Positions 53,960 through 61,139 of a stretch of DNA of 64,000 nt are shown here, piece by piece. The DNA comes from Leptolyngbya boryana PCC 6306 (GTDB lineage: Bacteria > Cyanobacteriota > Cyanobacteriia > Leptolyngbyales > Leptolyngbyaceae): the NCBI RefSeq assembly GCF_000353285.1, contig NZ_KB731324.1:452577-516576 (forward strand), in the 5' to 3' direction. Numbering within the stretch: the first letter of the stretch is position 1; every line of letters begins with the position of its first letter. The position numbers were made by a program, and so were the translations under genes. The notes under the pieces are model-generated. The model did not search any database and was not told the DNA's origin. It worked only from the letters and a program-made list of their open reading frames with translations.

Positions 53960-54298
53960 TTAAGCGGCAAGAATTTTACGGCGGAGTTCGGGCAGTTGTT
54001 TCTGATCTTTGCGATCCCAATAGGCTAGGCGCTTTGCAATTTCAGTGTCGCCAATGAGCTTAATTTCAAACGGAAACTGAGTCAAAACTTGGCTTTTCTG
54101 CACCGAGAATCGATAACCAGAACTGGCAAGCGATTGGGCAAATTTTTGAGCTTGATTCAGCTTGTCAAACCCGAAATAACAAAGACTCAGCGATCGCCGA
54201 AACGGAGTGCGCACTACTAAAACTCGACTCGAAAGATATTGTCCAACACGTCCATCTCGCAGCGAGAAAAATCGACCGATCGGGACAAAAGTATTCAT
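53960..54298 (-). CDS. Small protein of unknown function
   Basis: 112 residues from ATG 54298, downstream of the shared TACAAT element; the frame is open to 54343. Basic and strand-rich N-terminus (TFVPIGRFFSLRDGRVGQYL), then a mixed region (FGFDKLNQAQKFAQSLASSGYRF) and basic tail. No known domain. It reads toward the 53631 gene but has its own promoter-like motif. Confidence 0.6.
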   Translation of the reverse strand: MNTFVPIGRFFSLRDGRVGQYLSSRVLVVRTPFRRSLSLCYFGFDKLNQAQKFAQSLASSGYRFSVQKSQVLTQFPFEIKLIGDTEIAKRLAYWDRKDQKQLPELRRKILAA

Positions 54299-55978
<1,680 letters not shown>

Positions 55979-56006
55979 TCGTTCCCCACCGTCTAATCTA
56001 CATTTC

Positions 56007-56039
56007 AGGTAGGTAGTGTTATGCTGCCTACCTTTCTTG
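56007..56039 (+). terminator. Rho-independent terminator of ahcY
   Basis: Ten-base stem AGGTAGGTAG/CTGCCTACCT (56007-56016 with 56024-56033; one G-U), followed by TTCTTGT. The 3' arm overlaps the end of the convergent hepT gene. Confidence 0.75.
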
Positions 56040-56372
56040 TATCAAGCTTTCGAGTTGTTCGCGAAGGGTTGGCAAAACTGAGACAACGATTCTCCAAACG
56101 ATTTCTTGGTCAACTTGGTCATAGCGATGAGCAATAACATTCCGAAGCCCGATCGTATTTCTCCAGTCGATTTCAGGATGAGCTTGCTGAAATTCAGTTG
56201 AAACCCGACGTGCTGCTTCTCCCAAAATTTCTAGTTCCCGCTCCACCGCTCTTTGAATGAGCAGACTGTCAAGATAACCTGTTTCAGTGAGTCCACTTGT
56301 GAATTCTTGAATGTGCTGAATTGCGCGCAACATATCCCAGAGAGAAGCAGTATCTCGATCGTTATTCTGCAT
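56028..56372 (-). CDS. hepT: HepT-like HEPN-domain RNase toxin (DUF86)
   Basis: 114 residues, all-helical HEPN domain. The RNase motif R-x4-H-x-Y is complete (Arg77, His82, Tyr84 in RNVIAHRY). In the type VII HepT/MntA pair, the toxin cleaves RNA and is inactivated when MntA adds AMP to the Tyr of this motif; family knowledge. It overlaps mntA by 11 bases, with the antitoxin gene first as in other pairs. Confidence 0.9.
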   Translation of the reverse strand: MQNNDRDTASLWDMLRAIQHIQEFTSGLTETGYLDSLLIQRAVERELEILGEAARRVSTEFQQAHPEIDWRNTIGLRNVIAHRYDQVDQEIVWRIVVSVLPTLREQLESLIQER

Positions 56373-56697
56373 AGATGATTCGGTGAGATTGCAGGATATT
56401 GGCGCGGCGGTAAGGATTCTGAAGTTCCTTTTTCTGAATTAAGTCAACGCTTCTGCCAAAGAGAGCCTCTAATTCGCGTTGTAAATCCATGAAATCGAAA
56501 AGATTCCAGGGATGCTGAGGCGCAAAAGTAATGAGGACATCAACATCACTATTCGGTCGAAAATCTTTTCGCAACACAGAGCCAAATATTGCAAATTCTT
56601 GAATCTGCCAGCGCTGACAAAGTTCCGCGATCCTTGCTTGTGTCGTCTGTAAGCGATCGCGCAGAACTGTTTGTAAATCAGGTTGAAGTTCGATCAT
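56362..56697 (-). CDS. mntA: MntA-like minimal nucleotidyltransferase antitoxin
   Basis: 111 residues from ATG 56697; the frame continues upstream to 56748. Minimal nucleotidyltransferase motif G-S-x10-D-x-D complete (Gly39, Ser40, Asp51, Asp53 in FGSVLRKDFRPNSDVDVLI). It forms a type VII toxin-antitoxin pair with the overlapping hepT gene. The start codon lies within one arm of a divergent inverted repeat shared with the TIR-GUN4 gene. Confidence 0.9.
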   Translation of the reverse strand: MIELQPDLQTVLRDRLQTTQARIAELCQRWQIQEFAIFGSVLRKDFRPNSDVDVLITFAPQHPWNLFDFMDLQRELEALFGRSVDLIQKKELQNPYRRANILQSHRIIYAE

Positions 56698-56762
56698 CGT
56701 CCAAATTTTGATCAATGCTCCCCTAGTGTACAAGACTCTTAAAATCACTAAAATTGGACGAT
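56696..56762. promoter_or_regulatory. Divergent inverted repeat between mntA and TIR-GUN4 genes
   Basis: ATCGTCCAAATTTT (56696-56709) and AAAATTGGACGAT (56750-56762) are inverted arms, differing by one base in length. The left arm overlaps the mntA start codon, and the right arm lies about 30 bases before the TIR-GUN4 start, so each divergent gene has the same element in the same orientation. A shared operator or autoregulation by MntA/HepT is inferred. Confidence 0.6.
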
Positions 56763-56794
56763 AGAATATATCTGCCTGTATGAGATGTTTCAGG

Positions 56795-57799
56795 ATGTCA
56801 ATCAGTATCTTCTTCTCCTACTCTCACAAGGATGAGGCACTGCGGGATAAAGTCGCGGAGCATTTGAGTGCTTTGAAGCGGAGTAATGTGATTCAGGAAT
56901 GGCACGATCGATTGATTCCAGCAGGCAGCGAATGGAAAGATGAAATCGATCGTAACTTGAGAACTGCTGACATTATTTTGCTGTTGGTGAGTGCGTCGTT
57001 TCTTAGTTCGGACTATTGTTGGAGTGAGGAGCTGAAACGGGCAATGACCCGGCATGAGACTGGGGAAGCTGTTGTGATTCCTGTAATTCTGTGTCCTTGT
57101 GATTGGCAAGATACACCTTTTGCAAAATTGCAGATGTTACCGAAAGATGCGAGAGCAGTAACGTTGTGGAGTAATGAGGATGAAGCGCTAACAGACATAG
57201 CTCACGGTATTCGAGGTACTGTACAACGGGTTGCTGAACGGAAGCAACTTGAAACAAAAGCAAGCGATCAAAGAACTGAGCCAACGTTAGAAGCGCCTGA
57301 AATTCCTCCAGCTATGCAACCTTCATTAGAGAAACAACCAGAATATGACTCGTTATTTGATTACATGCCATTAGGGAAGATGCTGAAAGCTGGTAAATGG
57401 AAGCAAGCTGATCAAGAAACACTCCGAGTGATGCTTCAAACTATGGGAAGGCAGAGAGAGGGTTGGTTGCGTGTGGAAGATGTTCAGAAATTCCCCTGTC
57501 TAGATTTGCGAATGATCGATCGCCTGTGGTTGAAATACAGCGACGGGAGATTCGGTTTTAGTACGCAAATAAAAATTTGGCAAGAGTGTGGGAGTCCCAC
57601 AGATTACACACAGGACTGGTGTACTTTTAGCGCGCGAGTCGGTTGGTACATGGCAGAAGGCTTTATTCTTTATCCTAACTGGGTGTTTATAGCTCCTCAA
57701 GGACATTTTCCAAGTTTGGCATTCAAAGGCACAATTTGGCGATGGGGAATGTATTCTCTTGCCCAGAGGCTTGCTAGCTGCGGCACACAACAGTTGTAG
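56795..57799 (+). CDS. TIR domain fused to GUN4 porphyrin-binding domain
   Basis: 334 residues from ATG 56795 (MSISIFFSYSHKDEAL, the normal TIR start); ATG 56780 is five codons longer. TIR domain at 1-135: IFFSYSHKDE box 1, LLVSASFLSSDYCWSEEL with a probable catalytic Glu79 for NAD cleavage. A charged linker (135-190) leads to a GUN4 domain at about 195-330 (LGKMLKAGKWKQADQETLRVM, FPCLDLRMIDRLWLKYSDGRFGFS, ending GHFPS). GUN4 binds Mg-protoporphyrin and helps Mg-chelatase; here it may be a sensor. The effect is inferred. Confidence 0.88.
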   Translation: MSISIFFSYSHKDEALRDKVAEHLSALKRSNVIQEWHDRLIPAGSEWKDEIDRNLRTADIILLLVSASFLSSDYCWSEELKRAMTRHETGEAVVIPVILCPCDWQDTPFAKLQMLPKDARAVTLWSNEDEALTDIAHGIRGTVQRVAERKQLETKASDQRTEPTLEAPEIPPAMQPSLEKQPEYDSLFDYMPLGKMLKAGKWKQADQETLRVMLQTMGRQREGWLRVEDVQKFPCLDLRMIDRLWLKYSDGRFGFSTQIKIWQECGSPTDYTQDWCTFSARVGWYMAEGFILYPNWVFIAPQGHFPSLAFKGTIWRWGMYSLAQRLASCGTQQL

Positions 57800-57893
57800 C
57801 ATTTAGTTTTTTAGGCTTCGTATTGTGGAGTGTTTTACTTAATTGCGAGAGGAAGAATTGTCGATTCCTGAGCCGATAACACTTTTTGAACAT

Positions 57894-57927
57894 GAGGAAG
57901 TGTGAAATCCAGCGATCACACTTCCTC
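57894..57927. terminator. Strong hairpin between TIR-GUN4 and mazF genes
   Basis: Perfect 12-bp stem GAGGAAGTGTGA/TCACACTTCCTC (57894-57905 with 57916-57927) between convergent genes. There is no T run on either side, so a transcription barrier or mRNA end-structure is likelier than a classical terminator. Confidence 0.5.
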
Positions 57928-57983
57928 TATCTTCTAACCGCAGAAGAAATTTTTACAGTTTCTGCCTAGCTGATTAAGCCAAG

Positions 57984-58310
57984 TTAGGCAGCAAAGAGGT
58001 CAGCTATCGTATCGAGAAGCGCTCTTTGCTCCTCGCCAATTTGACCCAGAAATTGAACAAGTCGGGTTTTATCTACTGCTCGAATTTGATCTAGGACAAT
58101 CTGACCCGCTTTGCCTTGAAACTGACAATCAACTCGAAATGGGAAGTTTCGTCTTACAGAAGTTAATGGAGCTATCAAAACCGTTTTGAGTAAACGATTC
58201 ATCTCATCGGGAGAGACGATTATACAAGGACGGGTCTTCTGAATTTCAGATCCAACAGTTGGATCTAGCTGAACAAGAAACACATCAAAACGACGAACTA
58301 CCATTGCCAT
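57984..58310 (-). CDS. mazF: MazF/PemK-family endoribonuclease toxin
   Basis: 108 residues from ATG 58310; ATG 58304 two codons on is equally possible. N-terminal VVRRFDVFLVQLDPTVGSEI, then TRPCIIVSPDEMN and VLIAPLTSVRR match the MazF/PemK fold that cuts mRNA at short sites. Its start overlaps the 3' end of mazE by 13 bases, so the two are translationally coupled. Confidence 0.92.
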   Translation of the reverse strand: MAMVVRRFDVFLVQLDPTVGSEIQKTRPCIIVSPDEMNRLLKTVLIAPLTSVRRNFPFRVDCQFQGKAGQIVLDQIRAVDKTRLVQFLGQIGEEQRALLDTIADLFAA

Positions 58311-58561
58311 TCGGTTTCGTCCCATTGAGTTGAGGTTTCATCATCCAGCAAGCCTTCATCCCCAGATTTTGCGATTTCTGCATCGATCGCTGCTTCCCAT
58401 CCAGCACGAGGATGAGATACAGGACGAATAATCAAGCGATTGCCTTCGACTTCGATTTCAACTTCACTTTGAATGCCACTTTGCTCTAGTAACAGCTTCG
58501 GAATCCGAATTCCTTGAGAATTACCAAATTTGACAAGTCGAGTCCGAATTGTTCCACTCAT
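58298..58561 (-). CDS. mazE: MazE-type AbrB-like antitoxin
   Basis: 87 residues. The N-terminal AbrB/MazE swapped-hairpin domain (TRLVKFGNSQGIRIPKLLLEQ, then VEIEVEGNRLIIRPV) binds DNA. The acidic Trp-rich tail (DEGLLDDETSTQWDETEWQW) fits the segment that neutralises MazF. It is the first gene of the pair. A perfect 26-bp palindrome lies seven bases upstream of its start, in line with operon autorepression. Confidence 0.92.
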   Translation of the reverse strand: MSGTIRTRLVKFGNSQGIRIPKLLLEQSGIQSEVEIEVEGNRLIIRPVSHPRAGWEAAIDAEIAKSGDEGLLDDETSTQWDETEWQW

Positions 58562-58568
58562 AAATTAA

Positions 58569-58594
58569 AATCACAATGTATATACATTGTGATT
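58569..58594. promoter_or_regulatory. 26-bp perfect palindrome, probable mazEF operator
   Basis: A perfect inverted repeat centred at 58581/58582 with arms AATCACAATGTAT and ATACATTGTGATT, adjacent to the mazE start. AbrB-type antitoxins autoregulate through such palindromes, so this is a strong operator candidate. It is within the presumed core promoter. Confidence 0.75.
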
Positions 58595-58685
58595 ACTCAG
58601 AACGAAATTTGTCAATAGTGATGCGGGATGCTTCACATTTCTTCTGTAGAATCCTCACTAGATAAGCTAGAGGAGGTAGAAACTC

Positions 58686-59486
58686 ATGACATTCAATGCT
58701 CAAACAGTGACATCCCTGAGTGATACCTTGATCAATTTGGCATCTCAAAATCTGCCGAAAGTGATTTGGGCGATCGTGATTCTACTGGTTACTCGTTGGA
58801 TCGCAGACGCTATTCGACCGATCGGATTTCGCATACTTAAATATGCAGAGCCAACCCTGCAAAAGTTCCTGATTCAAGTCGCATCGATTATGGTTTGGAT
58901 TGCGGGAACCGTTGCAGCTTTAAATGCAATCGGGATTCAAACGACAACCGTGATTACGATCATTGGTGCAGCAGGTTTAGCCATTGGTTTAGCTTTGCAA
59001 AATAGCTTGTCCCACTTTGCGGCAGGCGTGATGTTAGTTAGCTTTCGACCATTTGAAGTCGGAGACTCGATCGAAGGTGCAGGTGTCGCAGGCATGGTTG
59101 ATAGTATTGGATTGTTTTCGACGACGATCGTGTCGCCTGATAATGTCCGCATTACCGTGCCCAATAGCAATTTATTTAGTGGAACTCTGAAGAATAATAC
59201 GATTATGGGAACGCGGCGAGTCGATTTGCAGATTAATATTGGTCATCGCGAAATTGACTCGACCATGACGCATCTGTTATCGCTGGTACAACCTCATCCC
59301 CTCGTATTGCGCGAACCCCGTCCAACTTGTCACGTCGAGAGCATTACACCTGACGCAACAATTTTGTATTTACGTCCCTGGTGCGCTGCGATTCATCACG
59401 AACAAGTGCGATCGGAGATTTTACAACTCGTTCAAGAAGCACTTCAATCCATCCCCGCCAAACAAGCCGCCCAATCGGGTACTTGA
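58686..59486 (+). CDS. Small-conductance mechanosensitive channel (MscS family)
   Basis: 266 residues. Two or three membrane helices (VIWAIVILLVTRWIADAI, VASIMVWIAGTVAALNAIG) lead to the pore helix TTTVITIIGAAGLAIGLALQNSLSHFAAGVML, then the MscS beta domain (RPFEVGDSIEGAGVAGMVDSIGLFSTTI, VPNSNLFSGTLKN). It opens on membrane tension to release solutes in osmotic down-shock. A strong SD (AGAGGAGGT) lies nine bases before the ATG. Hairpin GAACCTAA/TTAGGGTTC (59488-59514) follows the stop, then the aroF leader. Confidence 0.94.
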   Translation: MTFNAQTVTSLSDTLINLASQNLPKVIWAIVILLVTRWIADAIRPIGFRILKYAEPTLQKFLIQVASIMVWIAGTVAALNAIGIQTTTVITIIGAAGLAIGLALQNSLSHFAAGVMLVSFRPFEVGDSIEGAGVAGMVDSIGLFSTTIVSPDNVRITVPNSNLFSGTLKNNTIMGTRRVDLQINIGHREIDSTMTHLLSLVQPHPLVLREPRPTCHVESITPDATILYLRPWCAAIHHEQVRSEILQLVQEALQSIPAKQAAQSGT

Positions 59487-59546
59487 CGAACCTAAGAAAG
59501 CTCTGTTAGGGTTCAAAGTAACAGATTTACAAGCCAACCTAGAGAA

Positions 59547-59609
59547 ATGCAACTCGGCACTTCCTACTTTTACTTTTTTTGGCGATCGGCGGTTCACCCG
59601 GCGAGGTAA
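59547..59609 (+). CDS. AroF leader peptide 1 (Tyr/Phe/Trp-rich, 20 residues)
   Basis: Open frame ATG to TAA encoding a 20-residue peptide with SYFYFFW in its middle (codons TAC TTT TAC TTT TTT TGG, 59565-59582), then RSAVHPAR. Six consecutive aromatic codons are far from random and are products of the pathway aroF starts. AGAGA precedes the ATG closely, so translation initiation is not strong by SD. The stop overlaps the 5' arm of an antiterminator hairpin (59589-59601). It fits a ribosome-stalling attenuator leader. No such peptide was found by similarity; the evidence is sequence design alone. Confidence 0.8.
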   Translation: MQLGTSYFYFFWRSAVHPAR

Positions 59610-59637
59610 ATCCTCATGAGTCCGTCCGGTGAACCGC
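59589..59637 (+). promoter_or_regulatory. Antiterminator hairpin of aroF attenuator 1
   Basis: GCGGTTCACC(C)GG (59589-59601) pairs with CCGGTGAACCGC (59626-59637), a 12-bp stem with one bulged C. Its 3' arm uses bases 59634-59637, which are also in the terminator stem, so the two are mutually exclusive. A ribosome at the leader stop (59607) would cover the 5' arm; one stalled at the aromatic codons would leave much of it free. Confidence 0.75.
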
Positions 59638-59660
59638 AGAGTAACATCTGCGGTTTTTTT
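59634..59660 (+). terminator. Rho-independent terminator of aroF attenuator 1
   Basis: Stem CCGCAGA/TCTGCGG (59634-59640 with 59647-59653), six-base loop, then seven T. It lies between leader peptide 1 and leader peptide 2. Confidence 0.88.
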
Positions 59661-59681
59661 ATTCTCAAAATCTTCTTTGCA

Positions 59682-59744
59682 ATGACTTATCTCACTTCCT
59701 GGTTTTACGGTTTTTACTTTTTTACCCGCAGGCGCTCTGGGTAA
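59682..59744 (+). CDS. AroF leader peptide 2 (Trp/Tyr/Phe-rich, 20 residues)
   Basis: Second 20-codon frame with the same length and plan: an N-terminal MTYLTS, then WFYGFYFF (Trp, Phe, Tyr, Gly, Phe, Tyr, Phe, Phe; 59700-59723), then TRRRSG and TAA at 59742-59744. Seven of eight residues in the core are aromatic. Both leaders share the DNA pattern ACTTCCT followed by TTTTAC and a T run, so they likely arose by tandem duplication. The last codons lie in the antiterminator arm 59734-59742. No SD is obvious. Its own terminator follows at 59766-59799. Confidence 0.8.
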   Translation: MTYLTSWFYGFYFFTRRRSG

Positions 59745-59775
59745 GTCATTTGCATGTGTGATTGCAACCCGGAGC
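59734..59775 (+). promoter_or_regulatory. Antiterminator pairing of aroF attenuator 2
   Basis: GCTCTGGGT (59734-59742), within the last codons of leader 2, can pair with ACCCGGAGC (59767-59775; nine pairs, one G-U). That is the 5' arm of terminator 2, so the structures exclude each other. The arrangement mirrors attenuator 1. Confidence 0.7.
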
Positions 59776-59799
59776 CTCAAATCAGGTTCCGGGTTTTTT
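59766..59799 (+). terminator. Rho-independent terminator of aroF attenuator 2
   Basis: Stem AACCCGGA/TCCGGGTT (59766-59773 with 59788-59795), extended inside by CCT/AGG and followed by a run of T to 59799. It ends 38 bases before the aroF start, so it would stop transcription before the gene. Confidence 0.88.
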
Positions 59800-59837
59800 G
59801 TTTGAAGTTCACGAAACCAATTTAAGGAGTTCATTCC

Positions 59838-60683
59838 ATGAAAGACGCTAGATTAGTCCGCAAAACTGAGTCCACTTCCAACTCAATCGTGTCTCTGTCA
59901 AATAGTGTTGCCATTGGCGGCGAAGCGATCGTGATTATTGGTGGCCCTTGTGCCGTCGAGAGTTTGGAACAGATGGAAACGATCGCACGGGAATTAAAAT
60001 CGGCTCCGATTCAAGCATTACGGGGAGGTGTGTACAAGCCACGCACTTCCCCTTATTCTTTCCAGGGTTCTGGTTTAGCTGGACTGGAAATCTTAGCAAC
60101 CGTTCGTCAGCGCTATGATTTGCCGGTCGTCACAGAAGTCATGGCAATTTCTCAAATTGAAGAGATCGCTCAATATGCTGACATGCTGCAAGTGGGCAGC
60201 CGGAATATGCAGAATTTCGATTTGCTCAAGGCTTTGGGACAGACGGATAAGCCGATTCTCCTGAAGCGAGGACTCGCAGCAACGATCGAAGAATTCGTGA
60301 TGGCAGCCGAGTACATCATGAGCCACGGCAATCCGAATGTCGTGCTGTGTGAGCGAGGAATTCGCAGCTTCGATAACTACACCCGCAATGTTTTGGATTT
60401 GGGTGCTGTAGCTGCGTTGAAGCAAATTACGCATTTACCTGTGATTGTTGATCCGAGCCATGCGGCAGGTCGGCGAGAATTGATTGCAGATTTGTCGAGA
60501 GCCGCGATCGCGTGTGGAGCAGATGGATTAATCATTGAGTGTCATCCCGAACCTGATCAATCGGTTTCAGATGCACAACAGGCTTTGTCGATCGAGAGCA
60601 TGATGCAGTTGGTGCAAAGTGTGCAGCCTGTGGCAAAAGCAGTGGGTCGAACCGTCTATGAAGGATGTTTCGCGATCGCTTAG
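59838..60683 (+). CDS. aroF: 3-deoxy-7-phosphoheptulonate synthase (DAHP synthase, type I-beta)
   Basis: 281 residues. It condenses PEP with erythrose 4-phosphate, first step of aromatic amino-acid synthesis. Active-site regions are clear: GGPCAVES, ALRGGVYKPRTSPYSFQG, LQVGSRNMQNFDLL, PILLKRG, PVIVDPSHAAGRR and EC-H-PEPDQSVSDAQQ. It has only a short N-terminal tail of about 28 residues before the barrel, so the ferredoxin-like or chorismate-mutase domains that give feedback inhibition in other type I-beta enzymes are missing. Regulation may therefore rest on the two attenuators upstream. SD AAGGAG precedes the ATG. Confidence 0.96.
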   Translation: MKDARLVRKTESTSNSIVSLSNSVAIGGEAIVIIGGPCAVESLEQMETIARELKSAPIQALRGGVYKPRTSPYSFQGSGLAGLEILATVRQRYDLPVVTEVMAISQIEEIAQYADMLQVGSRNMQNFDLLKALGQTDKPILLKRGLAATIEEFVMAAEYIMSHGNPNVVLCERGIRSFDNYTRNVLDLGAVAALKQITHLPVIVDPSHAAGRRELIADLSRAAIACGADGLIIECHPEPDQSVSDAQQALSIESMMQLVQSVQPVAKAVGRTVYEGCFAIA

Positions 60684-61139
60684 AGTTTTGAGCTTTATGG
60701 AACGAGTTGGAGGCGATTGTAAGTTCAAGAAGACTTCTAGATTCCCAAAATGAGAAGACTCCGGGGACAACTGAATCACTCCAGCCGTTGCAAAAGAATC
60801 AATAATCTGAGTATTAATTCAGACTCAATAACAAGATCAAAATCAGTCTAATCGCTCAAAGATCGCAATCTGTTGTTACATAACATACAATGATTTTTAT
60901 CGGATACTGATAAACATAAATAAAGAGCCAACCCCTTGAGAGATCGGCTCTGAATCAACCTGTTGTCGTTTCACATTGGAGAAAACCCATCTGCGCTTTT
61001 TCCCAAAATTGCAGCGGGTTCATAGAGTAATAATCCCTATTCGCTTGCTATTGTAACAACATACACAAAACTTTTGTCATGAAACTTCATGGTTCTCGGA
61101 CATATATCTTCCTGATGACTGATTCTCTCTTTCTAAGAT
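60684..61139. other. Intergenic region between convergent aroF and rqcH
   Basis: 456 bases with no supported gene. A weak stem AGAGCC/GGCTCT (60924-60929 with 60946-60951), followed on the minus strand by TTTATTTATG, could end the rqcH transcript; nothing else was recognised. Confidence 0.45.

Noticed and set aside
59581-59640. Hammerhead ribozyme or glutamine riboswitch in the aroF leader
   Set aside because: A CATGAGTCCGT stretch and a GTTCACCC start recall these motifs, but the catalytic core and the GGAAGTAGG element are absent; the leader-peptide reading explains the structures.
59421-59834. Minus-strand 137-codon open frame across the aroF leader
   Set aside because: It is antisense to two terminators and two leader frames, is low in protein-like features, and its coding potential is a by-product of the GC/T patterns of the leader.
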